A stretch of 64,000 nt of DNA from UBA685 sp002299005 (GTDB taxonomy: Bacteria; Pseudomonadota; Alphaproteobacteria; Puniceispirillales; Puniceispirillaceae): contig CAXAAH010000001.1 of assembly GCA_963966775.1 (NCBI GenBank), positions 62,001-126,000 on the forward strand. The letters are read 5' to 3'. Below are positions 26,701 to 35,480 of the stretch, piece after piece. The notes under the pieces were generated by a model. It was not told the origin of the DNA. It was given only the letters and a program-made list of their open reading frames with translations, and ran no database searches. Within the stretch, counting starts at the first letter, position 1; every line of letters starts with the position of its first letter. A program made the translations under genes and the position numbers.

Positions 26701-27084
26701 ATGTCAAAAATGGTTAAATCAGCTATCGGTGCGGCCCTCATTGTAACAGCTTTGAGCGCAAGCCCCACTTTTGCCGGTGATATTGAGGCAGGCGCGAAGG
26801 TGTTTAAGAAATGCAAAGCGTGCCATGTGGTCGATGCTGAGAAAAACAAAACAGGCCCGCACCTTGTGAATCTCTTCGGCCGCAAAGCTGGTAGCCTTGA
26901 GAGCTATACAAAATATTCAAAGGCGATGGTTGCCGCTGATATTGTGTGGGATGAGGCAACGTTGGACGCTTACTTAACAAAGCCAAAGGCCTACATTAAA
27001 GGCACAAGAATGGCGTTCGCTGGCCTGCGCAAAGAAAAAGATCGCGTCAATGTCATTGCGTATCTAAAAAGCTTTAGCAACTAG
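26701..27084 (+). CDS. Class I cytochrome c
   Basis: A 127-residue periplasmic cytochrome. It has a Sec signal peptide (GAALIVTALSASPTFA), the heme motif CKACH around residue 40, GPHLVNLFGRKAG typical of mitochondrial-like c2/c550, and the axial methionine in KGTRMAFAGL. It probably shuttles electrons between the bc1 complex and oxidase. AAGGATAAAAAC precedes ATG 26701, and a clear terminator follows, so it is a single-gene unit. Confidence 0.93.
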   Translation: MSKMVKSAIGAALIVTALSASPTFAGDIEAGAKVFKKCKACHVVDAEKNKTGPHLVNLFGRKAGSLESYTKYSKAMVAADIVWDEATLDAYLTKPKAYIKGTRMAFAGLRKEKDRVNVIAYLKSFSN

Positions 27085-27104
27085 CATGTTTCACAATATC
27101 TGAT

Positions 27105-27144
27105 GCCTAATCTGCGTGCGAATTGCGGATTAGGCGTTTTTTTT
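27105..27144 (+). terminator. Rho-independent terminator after cytochrome c
   Basis: GCCTAATCTGC (27105-27115) pairs with GCGGATTAGGC (27125-27135), with one G-U pair, followed by GTTTTTTTT. Placed 20 bases after the cytochrome stop. Confidence 0.88.
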
Positions 27145-27263
27145 AAGTCCAAGGATAGACGCGCAACTATTTTCTCACGGCGCTAATTGACATAAATGCC
27201 TATGTGGTTGATATCAAAAGGCACAGTATAGGCCATCAGGCTTTTCAAGAGGGTATGATAGAT

Positions 27264-28088
27264 ATGAGCGCATCTGATATGATTTCTGCGGCTAATTCGT
27301 CTGTTGGCGTTGCGTCTGATACCAAGGACGCTGTCAAAGTTTTGTCTGTCAAACATTGGAATGATCGCTTGTTCCATTTTGAGGTTGAGCGCCCAGCCAG
27401 TTTCCGGTTTCGCTCTGGTGAATTTGTGATGATCGGCTTGTTAAATGACGCAGGCAAGCCCCTTTTGCGCGCCTATTCCATTGCCGCGCCTTTCTGGTCT
27501 GAGACGTTGTCTTTTTATTCGATTAAAGTACAAGATGGCCCGCTTACCTCACAGCTTCAGAAAATTGTCCCCGGTGATTATATCATCATGAAAACCAAGC
27601 CGGTTGGCACATTGGTTCTTGATGCGCTTATCCCCGGCAAGAGATTATATATGATTGCCACAGGCACAGGCATCGCGCCGTTTGCCTCTCTTATTCGTGA
27701 TCCTGAGGTTTATGAGCAATATGAAGAAATTATCTTAACCCATACATGCCGTGATGTGGATGAGCTTGCCTATGGTGCGTGGCTGGTGGAAGAGACCAAA
27801 AAAGACCCGCTTATCGGCGAGATGGCCGCAGGGCAATTGCGTTATTATCCGACCACAACAAGGCAAGACAGCCCGAAGATGGGGCGTATCACCACGCTGA
27901 TTGAAAATGGCACATTATTTGATGATTTGGGCGTGCCAGCGTTTGACGCGACCAGCGATCGTGTGATGATTTGTGGCTCAATGGGCCTAAATACAGATGT
28001 CAAAACATTGCTTGAGGCGGCAGGTCTTGAAGAAGGTGCCAATAGCAAGCCTGCGACCTATGTTCTTGAAAAAGCGTTTGTTGGCTAA
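27264..28088 (+). CDS. fpr: Ferredoxin--NADP reductase
   Basis: A 274-residue FAD enzyme exchanging electrons between NADPH and ferredoxin or flavodoxin. It shows the FAD motif LLRAYSIAAP, the pyridine-nucleotide site YMIATGTGIAPFASLIRDPE, and ICGSMGLNTDVKTLLE, and ends in AFVG as bacterial FNRs do. I chose ATG 27264 because AGAGGG lies about ten bases upstream; ATG 27255 in the same frame is too close to that site. It could supply electrons to the CysJ-less sulfite reductase 2.3 kb upstream; this is inference. Confidence 0.9.
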   Translation: MSASDMISAANSSVGVASDTKDAVKVLSVKHWNDRLFHFEVERPASFRFRSGEFVMIGLLNDAGKPLLRAYSIAAPFWSETLSFYSIKVQDGPLTSQLQKIVPGDYIIMKTKPVGTLVLDALIPGKRLYMIATGTGIAPFASLIRDPEVYEQYEEIILTHTCRDVDELAYGAWLVEETKKDPLIGEMAAGQLRYYPTTTRQDSPKMGRITTLIENGTLFDDLGVPAFDATSDRVMICGSMGLNTDVKTLLEAAGLEEGANSKPATYVLEKAFVG

Positions 28089-28092
28089 CCGC

Positions 28093-28818
28093 CTAAATCT
28101 TTGTGATATCCGCTAATAGAGCTGGCAGGGCCTCGATAGAGCCAAGCATATGTTCGGTGCCTTCAAGGGCCTTGGTTGGCGCAGGATAGCGTGCTGATAT
28201 CCCGACAAATAAACCAGCATTCGCCGCCTTTGCCACATTCCGGTCAGCGCCTGTATCACCAATCATGATGGCCTGTTCTGGCTTTGTGTCGCATGCCGTG
28301 CAAATGGCGTGAAAGCCTGTTGGATCTGGCTTGCCGCCATAGCCTGAATCATAGCCGATGATTTCTTCAAAGAAAGACGTGATGCCCATCTTCTCTAGCG
28401 AGCGCCGGGCCGATTTCTCTGAATCATTTGTCAGCACAGCTAGTTGATAGCCAGCCTGTTTTAAAATCGTCAAAGTGCCAGTGATATCGCCAAGCGGTAC
28501 CGGGTCTCTTTGTGCGTTCTTATCGACAATCGCCATCACAGCTTCATGATAGGCAGGCGTGCCATAATGCGCGCCAAGCTCAGGCGCATAGGCCGCACAG
28601 GCTTGTTGCTGGTCAAGAAAAGAGCCAGCCGCAAATAGACCATCAGCGTCAATCGTGCCTGTCTCTTCATTAATGCCGATTATTTCTTGAAATTTTGATG
28701 CTGGCACTTTGTTATGCGTCAGCGCTGAGAGATGATGCGTGATATCACGCGCAACTGGCAACCATGTGCTTGTTAAATCAAGCAGGACGCCATCCTTATC
28801 GAAAATGATTAAATCCAA
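28093..28818 (-). CDS. HAD-family phosphatase (phosphoglycolate phosphatase-like)
   Basis: A 241-residue haloacid dehalogenase-fold hydrolase. Motif I is IIFDKDGVLLDL, with the two catalytic aspartates at the extreme N-terminus. Motif II is LAVLTNDSEKSAR, motif III includes GGKPDP, and motif IV is MIGDTGADRNVAKAANAG. The best start is TTG 28818, since AAGGGG sits eight bases upstream; the longer GTG at 28827 would abut that site. Substrate is probably a small phosphate ester such as phosphoglycolate. Four bases separate its stop from that of fpr. Confidence 0.85.
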   Translation of the reverse strand: MDLIIFDKDGVLLDLTSTWLPVARDITHHLSALTHNKVPASKFQEIIGINEETGTIDADGLFAAGSFLDQQQACAAYAPELGAHYGTPAYHEAVMAIVDKNAQRDPVPLGDITGTLTILKQAGYQLAVLTNDSEKSARRSLEKMGITSFFEEIIGYDSGYGGKPDPTGFHAICTACDTKPEQAIMIGDTGADRNVAKAANAGLFVGISARYPAPTKALEGTEHMLGSIEALPALLADITKI

Positions 28819-28866
28819 AAAACACACCCCTTAACGCGACGCAAAGCAAACGATTGAAACAGCTCT

Positions 28867-29247
28867 TTAGTGAATAGCTGAATTAACCCCTTTGGTAAGA
28901 TAGGTTAACCAGCTCAACTCGCCAGAGGTAACGAGTATAATCATCACAATACCCGCAAATAACAAGATGAAATTTAGAAACCGTAAGAAAAATTTGGCCA
29001 ATAGGCTGTGAAAGCTTTGGCTAATGGCGTGTGATGTGATGCTTGCCCCCCAAATTGCGAGGCCGCCCCATAAGAAGACAGCGCCATTCACCGCCAATAC
29101 ATAATGAGAAATGCTGACGATATGTGCCAGTAAATCTATTAAAAGAAGGCTCAATATGCCCCAGATTGCCAATAGTGCCAGCAGGCTAAAAAAGCTCTGC
29201 TTTATGGTTGCTTCACCGGCAAGGAATGTAGAAAAAAACTGGCGCAT
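28867..29247 (-). CDS. Small hypothetical membrane protein
   Basis: A 126-residue protein with three or four hydrophobic segments (SLLALLAIWGILSLLLIDLL; YVLAVNGAVFLWGGLAIWGA; FLRFLNFILLFAGIVMIILV). It has no cysteine and no recognised motif. It lies on the reverse strand, 48 bases upstream of the HAD gene, and may be cotranscribed with it. I do not recognise a family. Confidence 0.6.
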   Translation of the reverse strand: MRQFFSTFLAGEATIKQSFFSLLALLAIWGILSLLLIDLLAHIVSISHYVLAVNGAVFLWGGLAIWGASITSHAISQSFHSLLAKFFLRFLNFILLFAGIVMIILVTSGELSWLTYLTKGVNSAIH

Positions 29248-29335
29248 GCCCTGTTACCATATGGCTACTCTCGATACCCAACATATCTAAGGCGGTGAAC
29301 GCTCTCTTGCAAGTGTTACTGGTTTTAAAGGCTAT

Positions 29336-30409
29336 CTAGGGCATCAGGCCAATAATGGGCTTTTCAGGCTCAAACGCATGCCAGACAAAGGCAAAGGTCA
29401 CCTTATAGGGCACATCAACAATTTTACCATGATCTTCCGCGCGCTGGACAGTCACCGTGCCAACATCGCGCCCTTCTGCAATCACCGCGCTATCAAGGGC
29501 AGAGGCTTGGCCTGCTTGCCAATTGATATGATAGTCTTTATGGCGCAGGCTGCCACGCTCTTGAATATAGGGAAGGGCGATTGCCACATTATCCACGACC
29601 ACGACACGCTCAAGCGGCTTTATGCCCTTTGGCACTTCGCCTTTAAATAGGAACGGAAAGCCGCTTTCATCATAGCCAACATAAGGGTTCATCCCATAAC
29701 GGCGGATAAAATTTGTCGGTATAGCGAGTATATCTCCCTCAGGATAGCGCGCTCTATAGGCGGCAAAACTCTCTAGGCGTGAGGGCAGGACAGATAGCTG
29801 TGCGCCGGCAAAAGCGCCTGCGATCGCATCACCATTATATTGTTGCCAAAAGCTTTCGGTCTGCCTGTCATACATCACAAGATCAGAGTGGCGTAATGTG
29901 CCTGTGGTGCCAAAATCTAGAATAGTGTCATCAAGGCGGCGGTCAAAGACAATCGTCGCATTACATAAAGGGCAATAGGTAACAGACACAGGCACGCCGC
30001 CCACCACATCATTCACAATCTCATGCCATGTTAAAATGGATAAAGGATAGGCTTTTGCCTCGCCCTCAATCACTAAGGAAATCACAGGTTCTCTGTCATC
30101 TAATGTCACCTCCGTGACAGATATAAATTCTGGCATATCTATTGGGGGGATGCCGTCTTTGGGTGGACCGCCAGAGATTATCTCGCGCAGATCAACTGTG
30201 CATTGGTCAAAGTCAGTGATAGGCCAGCTTGCAAGAAGCGCAGAAGATGGCTGGCATTCTGGCAACCATTTCGCTTGCCGCGATACCTCATCTGCCCGTG
30301 CCGGGATGGATAGAAGGGCTACGATAGCCGAGATAGATAAAAGGGCAAAGATTAACCCAAAAGCTGTTTTGAGAGTTGTTCGTGCTGTCAGGCGATGAAT
30401 AGGGTGCAT
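29336..30409 (-). CDS. DUF3179 domain-containing exported protein
   Basis: A 357-residue protein with an N-terminal signal or anchor (FGLIFALLSISAIVALL, ending ARADE). It carries the DUF3179 landmarks EAKAYPLSILTWHEIVND, VSVTYCPLCNATIVFDRR (CPLC motif), FGTTGTLRHSDLVMYDRQTE and SFWQQYNGDAI. The CxxC resembles a redox or metal site, but function is not established. AGGAGG precedes ATG 30409. It is divergent from the alpha-hydroxyacid dehydrogenase gene, with a short inverted repeat between them. Confidence 0.88.
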   Translation of the reverse strand: MHPIHRLTARTTLKTAFGLIFALLSISAIVALLSIPARADEVSRQAKWLPECQPSSALLASWPITDFDQCTVDLREIISGGPPKDGIPPIDMPEFISVTEVTLDDREPVISLVIEGEAKAYPLSILTWHEIVNDVVGGVPVSVTYCPLCNATIVFDRRLDDTILDFGTTGTLRHSDLVMYDRQTESFWQQYNGDAIAGAFAGAQLSVLPSRLESFAAYRARYPEGDILAIPTNFIRRYGMNPYVGYDESGFPFLFKGEVPKGIKPLERVVVVDNVAIALPYIQERGSLRHKDYHINWQAGQASALDSAVIAEGRDVGTVTVQRAEDHGKIVDVPYKVTFAFVWHAFEPEKPIIGLMP

Positions 30410-30466
30410 GATGACCTCCTCTTGCTATGACAAGGGGTCATTATGAGGGGATTAACCGTTTGAACA

Positions 30467-30484
30467 AAATGAAACTCTTCATTT
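30467..30484. promoter_or_regulatory. Inverted repeat between divergent genes (possible operator)
   Basis: AAATGAA and TTCATTT (30467-30473 and 30478-30484) form a perfect seven-base inverted repeat with a four-base centre. It lies in the 141-base gap between the DUF3179 gene and the FMN dehydrogenase gene. No T-run follows, so a protein-binding operator is likelier than a terminator. The regulator is unknown. Confidence 0.35.
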
Positions 30485-30550
30485 GGTCTAGCACAAAAAT
30501 TGCGATAGTCTGGCAGGGTTGTTTTAACCGAGCCTTGGTATTTTGAGATT

Positions 30551-31717
30551 ATGACCGATTACATGACGCGCTATCCGCGCATATCTGATTTACAAAAGCG
30601 CGCTTATCGGCGCTTGCCGCCTTTTGTGGGCGCTTATCTGTTTTCGGGCACAAGCCAAAATCAGGCGCGTGATGAATCTCTATCGGACTATGCAAGCATC
30701 AAGCTTGTGCCGCGGTTTATGCGTGGTCGTGTTGAGACAAATCTATCAAGACACTTTATGGGCACTGATTTTGCGGCACCCTTTTCGGTGGCACCTATTG
30801 GCCTATCATCGCTTATTTGGCCAGGCTCTGAGATAGCTTTGGCCAAGGCGGCGGCAAAGGCGGGCTATGGCTATGCGCTTAGTACCGTGGCAGGGGCCAG
30901 TGTTGAGCAAATTGGCCCCCTCGCAGGTGATAAGGGCTTCTTTCAGCTTTATGCGCCAAATGACCGCGCGGTTGCGATTGATTTGATGCGCCGCGCAAAG
31001 GAAGCTGGTTTCACCAAACTCATTCTAACAACTGATGTGCCAGCCCCCAGCAGACGTGAGGAAATGCGTCTTGCAGGCGCGCCGATTGGTTCGCGCTCTG
31101 AGGCAAGTCCGACTATGCGTGTCATGATGCAATCAGCACGCCATCCCAGCTGGTCTCTTGCCGCCCTTGCACATGGTGGGCGCTTCAGGTTCCATAACCT
31201 TGAGCCCTATGCCCCGCCTGAGATGCTAAAGAATATCACCCAATATATAGGCTCGCAGATTAATGGTGCTTTGACGTGGGATTATTTGGATGAGTTGCGC
31301 GCTATGTGGGATGGGCCCATGCTGTTAAAAGGGCCGCTTCATTATGATGATTGCAAAAGAGCGCTTGATGCCGGGCTAGATGGGCTGGTGCTATCCAATC
31401 ATGGGGGCCGTCAGCTTGATTGCGCGCCATCGCCTATTTCGCAATTGCCGAAATTGCGCGAACAGCTTGGCAGTGATGTAACGCTGGCGATTGATTCAGG
31501 GATGCGGTCAGGTCTTGATATGGCACGTGCTATCGCGCTTGGGGCAGATTTCTGTTTCCTAGGGCGGGCCTTTTTAATCGGCGTTGCGGCGCTTGGGACA
31601 AAAGGCGCGCATCATGTCGGTGATATTCTGATGGATGAGCTTTCAAACACCATGATCCAGCTTGGTGTTGAGACAATTGATGAGCTGGCAAAGGTTGATA
31701 GCCGCCATTTATTCTAG
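30551..31717 (+). CDS. FMN-dependent alpha-hydroxyacid dehydrogenase (LldD-like)
   Basis: A 388-residue TIM-barrel flavoenzyme oxidising an L-2-hydroxyacid such as L-lactate or glycolate. Family landmarks are FSVAPIGLSSLIWPGSE, the FMN-contacting FFQLYAP and LILTTDVP, the substrate and catalytic block LSNHGGRQLDCAPSP, then LAIDSGMRSGLDMARA and GRAFLIG. Substrate identity is not fixed by sequence. ATG 30551 lacks a clear ribosome site; ATG 30563 (MTRYPRISD) is an alternative. Confidence 0.9.
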   Translation: MTDYMTRYPRISDLQKRAYRRLPPFVGAYLFSGTSQNQARDESLSDYASIKLVPRFMRGRVETNLSRHFMGTDFAAPFSVAPIGLSSLIWPGSEIALAKAAAKAGYGYALSTVAGASVEQIGPLAGDKGFFQLYAPNDRAVAIDLMRRAKEAGFTKLILTTDVPAPSRREEMRLAGAPIGSRSEASPTMRVMMQSARHPSWSLAALAHGGRFRFHNLEPYAPPEMLKNITQYIGSQINGALTWDYLDELRAMWDGPMLLKGPLHYDDCKRALDAGLDGLVLSNHGGRQLDCAPSPISQLPKLREQLGSDVTLAIDSGMRSGLDMARAIALGADFCFLGRAFLIGVAALGTKGAHHVGDILMDELSNTMIQLGVETIDELAKVDSRHLF

Positions 31718-31756
31718 CGATGAGCGAGGCTAAATAGCGGCTATAATTGTCAGGGC

Positions 31757-32296
31757 TTAGCTGTTGGTCTTTTTGTAATTTGCGATAGCTTGCTTTAACA
31801 AATCACGGTCTTTGCAATTGAAAGAACAGGCTTTATTAAGCCGTGCTAGCAAGGCTTCTGCTTCTGGCAATTTGCCAAGGGTCAGGTAAAGCTCTCCCAT
31901 ATATTCAAGCGCGCCTGTATGTTTTGGGTTCAGTGCCAATGCCTTTTTGTAAGCCGCCATAGAGGCATCATATTGCCCTAATTTGCGATGAGAAAAGCCC
32001 TTGAGGTTCCATGCATCGGCATTTTTTGGCTCATCCTTGATAGTCACCGCTAGCGCATCCAACGCCTTTTCATAATTATCATCCGCAAGATAGCTGCGTG
32101 CTTTTGTATAGGAGGCGTGCGTTTTGGCTGTTTCAGCGGGCTTTGGCTTCTCATAGGTGCCGGCGGCATGCGCGGATGAGATAGCGACAAACAGACCGAT
32201 AAAGGCAATGGCCGATAGCACAAGGATTGTGCGCGTAATCATACCTGCACGATTATCTGTGATTGTCTTTGCTTGGCTTTGTGAATGATGGCGCAT
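31757..32296 (-). CDS. TPR-repeat exported or anchored protein
   Basis: A 179-residue protein. A hydrophobic N-terminal segment (TILVLSAIAFIGLFVAI) ends in SSAHAAG, which suits signal peptidase. At least three tetratricopeptide repeats follow (KARSYLADDNYEKALDAL; NADAWNLKGFSHRKLGQYD; TGALEYMGELYLTLGKLPEA), then two cysteines in KACSFNCKD. ATG 32296 is supported by AGGAGAGG. TPRs mediate protein contacts in the envelope; no specific partner is evident. Confidence 0.85.
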   Translation of the reverse strand: MRHHSQSQAKTITDNRAGMITRTILVLSAIAFIGLFVAISSAHAAGTYEKPKPAETAKTHASYTKARSYLADDNYEKALDALAVTIKDEPKNADAWNLKGFSHRKLGQYDASMAAYKKALALNPKHTGALEYMGELYLTLGKLPEAEALLARLNKACSFNCKDRDLLKQAIANYKKTNS

Positions 32297-32520
32297 TGTC
32301 CGACCTCTCCTGATAAAAATCCCTTTGCTTTTAGTACGGTTTGCATGTGGCATAAGATTAATTGACGTTATTTATGCAAATTGTCACTCTTATGCATTGA
32401 AGCCTGTGCGAGGCTAGCTATAGTGGGCTATCTATATTGTAAGAGGCGCCTTATTGTTGAAGATTTCAAAAAGCGCGCTTGGTGAATGTTATGTCAGATG
32501 ATGATAAGGGGAGGGAGACC

Positions 32521-33108
32521 ATGATGGATAAGAGTGAGCAACCGCGGTTTCGGATTGTTGAAGGTACCTCGCCTGCCTTGGAATTTGAGTGTCCTGCCAA
32601 TGGCAATGTTACCGCGGCCAAAGGCGCCTTTCTTGCCAAGGCACCTGCTATATCTGTGACACCTTCACAGGCTTTTGAGGGGTTTGATACCTATCATAAC
32701 AAATCTGATGAAGCTGAAATTCTCTATCTCTCGCCAAGTTCAACAGGCTCTTTATTGGCCTTTGATATGCAATTGCACCAAAAGGGCCTGATATTATCCC
32801 AAGCAAGCCTGTTTGCAACAACAGATGATGCGGGTATCAGCCTATTGCTAGACCTGAATTTAGAAGGGATAGACGGGCCGTATCGCCTCTATCAGGCGCA
32901 GAATGACGGCGTTATCGTGGCCTTTATGAGTGGTGATTTGTTCCCGCTAACGCTAGAGGCAGATGATTGCTTGCAAGTTGATGCAAGAGCGCTTGCCGCG
33001 ATGGAAGTGTCAATCGCCTTTGAGCTAGAACAGCTGGATAATGGTCAATATGTTGCCTCGCTCACAGGGCCGGGGCGCGTCTGGTTACAGAGCATGCCAA
33101 CCCAATAA
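32521..33108 (+). CDS. AIM24 family protein
   Basis: A 195-residue all-beta protein of the AIM24/TIGR00266 family. Visible landmarks are AKGAFLAKAPAISVTP, a mid-region LAFDMQLHQKGLILSQ, and the ending TGPGRVWLQSMP, which is the family's C-terminal signature. ATG 32521 follows GGGAGGGAGACC; the frame continues upstream without similarity. The bacterial function is not known; the yeast namesake affects mitochondrial organisation. A GST-like gene follows 25 bases later in the same direction. Confidence 0.82.
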   Translation: MMDKSEQPRFRIVEGTSPALEFECPANGNVTAAKGAFLAKAPAISVTPSQAFEGFDTYHNKSDEAEILYLSPSSTGSLLAFDMQLHQKGLILSQASLFATTDDAGISLLLDLNLEGIDGPYRLYQAQNDGVIVAFMSGDLFPLTLEADDCLQVDARALAAMEVSIAFELEQLDNGQYVASLTGPGRVWLQSMPTQ

Positions 33109-33133
33109 TCAATTTTATAAGGCCAATTCGTCT

Positions 33134-34048
33134 ATGTCACAGCTTATTTTTCATCATTACCCGCCATCTCCTGTTGCTGAAAAGGTGCGTATTGCCTTTG
33201 GTATGAAGGGGCTAGCTTGGCAATCTGTTGAGATTCCGCGCCTGCCGCCAAAGCCTCTGTTAATGCCGCTTACAGGCGGTTATCGTCGCACGCCCGTGGC
33301 CCAGATTGGGGCGGATATCTATGGTGATAGCCAGAATATCTTTCGGATGCTTGATGAAGAGACTGACGGCCCGAAATTAGTCACAGGCCTATCAATGGCG
33401 CTGGCTAGCTGGTCTGAGACGGTGATGTTCGCGCTTGCCTTGCGCGTGGTTTTGACCAATGCGATGGATAGCGCGCCGCCTGAATTTATCCAAGATAGAG
33501 GGTCGTTGTATTTTGATAAGGGCTGGACAGAAGAGCAGATGAAATCTGACCTGCCAGCCTTTGAAGCACAATTGCAAGCTGGCTTTGCGATGCTAGAGGC
33601 GCATGCGGCGCAATCAGGGACTTATCTTTTTGGTGATGCGCCCAATCAGGCAGACGCGAATCTGCATTACCTATTATGGTTTGTAAATGGACGCTGGGAG
33701 GGCGGGCCTGCCTTTTTATCTCAATTCCCGCATTTGCTTGCGATTGATGCCAAATTAACCGCCGCCGGTTATGGCACTGAGAGCGCGCTTTCAGGCGAAG
33801 ATGCGCTAATGATTGCACGCGAGGCTAGCCCTCAAAGCCCGACAGGTATCTTTTGCTATAACCCACAACAGCTAGCGGTGGGTGATAGGGTGGTTGTGCG
33901 TCAAGCGGGTGATACGGCTGACCCTGATGTGACAGGCACATTGCGTATGCTTGATAATACGCGCATCTCGCTTGATATGCATAATGATGAGGTCGGCCAT
34001 ACGGCGCTTCATCTGCCGGTGCTTGGCTATAAAATCAAGAAGGCTTAA
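33134..34048 (+). CDS. Glutathione S-transferase-like protein with C-terminal extension
   Basis: A 304-residue protein. It starts with a thioredoxin-like GST N-domain (IFHHYPPSPVAEKVRIAFGM, then YRRTPVAQIGADIYGDSQNI) and continues with a helical C-domain (LFGDAPNQADANLHYLLWFV). About 75 further residues, from FCYNPQQLAVGDRVVVRQ, look like a small beta domain not usual in GSTs. ATG 33134 gives the family N-terminus. The stop overlaps the convergent yciB stop by 14 bases. Activity is unassigned. Confidence 0.8.
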   Translation: MSQLIFHHYPPSPVAEKVRIAFGMKGLAWQSVEIPRLPPKPLLMPLTGGYRRTPVAQIGADIYGDSQNIFRMLDEETDGPKLVTGLSMALASWSETVMFALALRVVLTNAMDSAPPEFIQDRGSLYFDKGWTEEQMKSDLPAFEAQLQAGFAMLEAHAAQSGTYLFGDAPNQADANLHYLLWFVNGRWEGGPAFLSQFPHLLAIDAKLTAAGYGTESALSGEDALMIAREASPQSPTGIFCYNPQQLAVGDRVVVRQAGDTADPDVTGTLRMLDNTRISLDMHNDEVGHTALHLPVLGYKIKKA

Positions 34049-34574
34049 TGCGTGAGCGCAAGGTGATAGGGATTTGCGCGGCCATAAATAAGGCCGTGGC
34101 AGGGGCGACGATAAATAACTTAAAGCTCACCCACCCCTCATCACTCAAAGTGCGCCAGGCCCATTCATTGCCTGCCGCAAGGACAAGCATAAATAAGCCC
34201 CAACGCAAGGTAAGCGTTAGCCATGCCGCATCTGTTAAAAAGAATTGGGTGCCGAAAAACTGTTTCATCATCGGCCTGCCCATAGCGCGCCCGCCCAAAA
34301 GCACGGCGGCAAAGCTGAGGTTAAAGACAGTCGGCTGAATTTTTATAAAGACACTCTCGCCTGCAACAAGTGCGGCGAGTGTGAGAATGGCCGAAAGACC
34401 GACCGAAAAAATCGCAAATTTGGCGATGTTCTTCTCGGTTATATAGATGATGATCATCACTGCTATGGCAACGACAACAGAGGCGGCGGCTCCTACGAAG
34501 ATATTATAGAGCTCTGTGCCAATAAACAGGCATAAAAGCGGGGCTATTTCAGCAAAAAAAGGAAGTAATCGCAT
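34035..34574 (-). CDS. yciB: Septation protein A / inner-membrane-spanning protein YciB
   Basis: A 179-residue membrane protein with five or six helices. The start FFAEIAPLLCLFIGTELYNIFVG and the conserved PTVFNLSFAAVLLGGRAMGRP and LTLRWGLFMLVLAAGNEWAWR match YciB (IspA). It is linked to cell-envelope integrity and division in other bacteria. It stands between a convergent GST gene and a flavodoxin-like gene on the same strand. Confidence 0.9.
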   Translation of the reverse strand: MRLLPFFAEIAPLLCLFIGTELYNIFVGAAASVVVAIAVMIIIYITEKNIAKFAIFSVGLSAILTLAALVAGESVFIKIQPTVFNLSFAAVLLGGRAMGRPMMKQFFGTQFFLTDAAWLTLTLRWGLFMLVLAAGNEWAWRTLSDEGWVSFKLFIVAPATALFMAAQIPITLRSRIKPS

Positions 34575-34620
34575 CTATCTGGTCTCTATGGTTAGGGGCC
34601 TGTTATGGGTCAAGATTAGC

Positions 34621-35082
34621 TCAATAAATACCAGCTTCAACACCTGCCCCCATCATGGCGGCAAGCTCTTCTACCTCTGCTGTAAACGCCTCATCATACG
34701 CACCATGAAGGATAAGGGGCTCTTGGATAAGGCGCCATGATAGGGCATTGGCATAGCTGGTAAGGGTGCGCTTTGTCGCGGTGCCATCTAGGCCAGCACG
34801 GATATATATGCCAACTGGCAGACCCTCTTTGCGACCAAGCCAGTCATTATAACATCTATCAAACATATCTTTGGTCAGCCCTGCAAGCGCGCCAATATTC
34901 TCTAAACTGCCAAGTAAGAGCCCCTCACAATCATCTATATCAGATGCGATGACAGATGTGGGAGGTTTGAAGATTATCTGACTATCACTGCCTGCATGCG
35001 CCTTTAGCGCGCCAAGTGCGGCCTGTGCGAGGTGCGAGGTATTGTCTGAGGGTGTTTGTGCTATGAAAAGAAAGCGCATCAT
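34621..35082 (-). CDS. Flavodoxin-like / NADPH-dependent FMN reductase-like protein
   Basis: A 153-residue protein with a flavodoxin-type fold. The N-terminal strand FLFIAQTPSDNTSHLAQAAL holds a phosphate-binding loop variant (TPSDNTSHLA), followed by DCEGLLLGSLENIGALAG and LPVGIYIRAGLDGT. No CxxC or catalytic residue is obvious. It probably binds FMN and carries electrons or reduces quinones. It is divergent from the pterin dehydratase gene, 71 bases apart. Confidence 0.7.
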   Translation of the reverse strand: MMRFLFIAQTPSDNTSHLAQAALGALKAHAGSDSQIIFKPPTSVIASDIDDCEGLLLGSLENIGALAGLTKDMFDRCYNDWLGRKEGLPVGIYIRAGLDGTATKRTLTSYANALSWRLIQEPLILHGAYDEAFTAEVEELAAMMGAGVEAGIY

Positions 35083-35153
35083 CTATCACTCTGGTATCTT
35101 GTGCGTTGTTCATGATAGTCTGATAAGGGATAAAAAGCCAAAGGGTAAAATAG

Positions 35154-35480
35154 ATGCGACCATCAATATTAGGAGCGGCCGAAATCGCCGCGCTTATGCA
35201 AAACGTGCCTGACTGGACGCTGAGCGATGATGAAAAAAGCATCTCTATCTCCTACAAATTCGCCAATTTCAGACGTGCCTTTGCCTTTATGAGCGAGATG
35301 GCGCTTGCGGCCGAGAAATTTGATCATCATCCAGAATGGGCGAATGTCTATAACCGCGTGCATATCACATTAACCACGCATGATATCGGCGGGCTAAGCG
35401 CCTTGGATGACAAGTTAGCGCGTCTGATGGACGGTGCGGCGGCGCGCTATGGTGCTAGCATGTTGGCAGATGTCTCATGA
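35154..35480 (+). CDS. phhB: 4a-hydroxytetrahydrobiopterin dehydratase
   Basis: A 108-residue pterin-4a-carbinolamine dehydratase. The active-site block FDHHPEWANVYNRVHITLTTHD contains the conserved His-His-Pro and the later histidine, and GGLSALDDKLA closes the domain. It recycles the pterin cofactor of aromatic-amino-acid hydroxylases; no hydroxylase is nearby. Its stop overlaps the next start (ATGA), so it is translationally coupled to the TauE/SafE gene. Confidence 0.92.
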   Translation: MRPSILGAAEIAALMQNVPDWTLSDDEKSISISYKFANFRRAFAFMSEMALAAEKFDHHPEWANVYNRVHITLTTHDIGGLSALDDKLARLMDGAAARYGASMLADVS

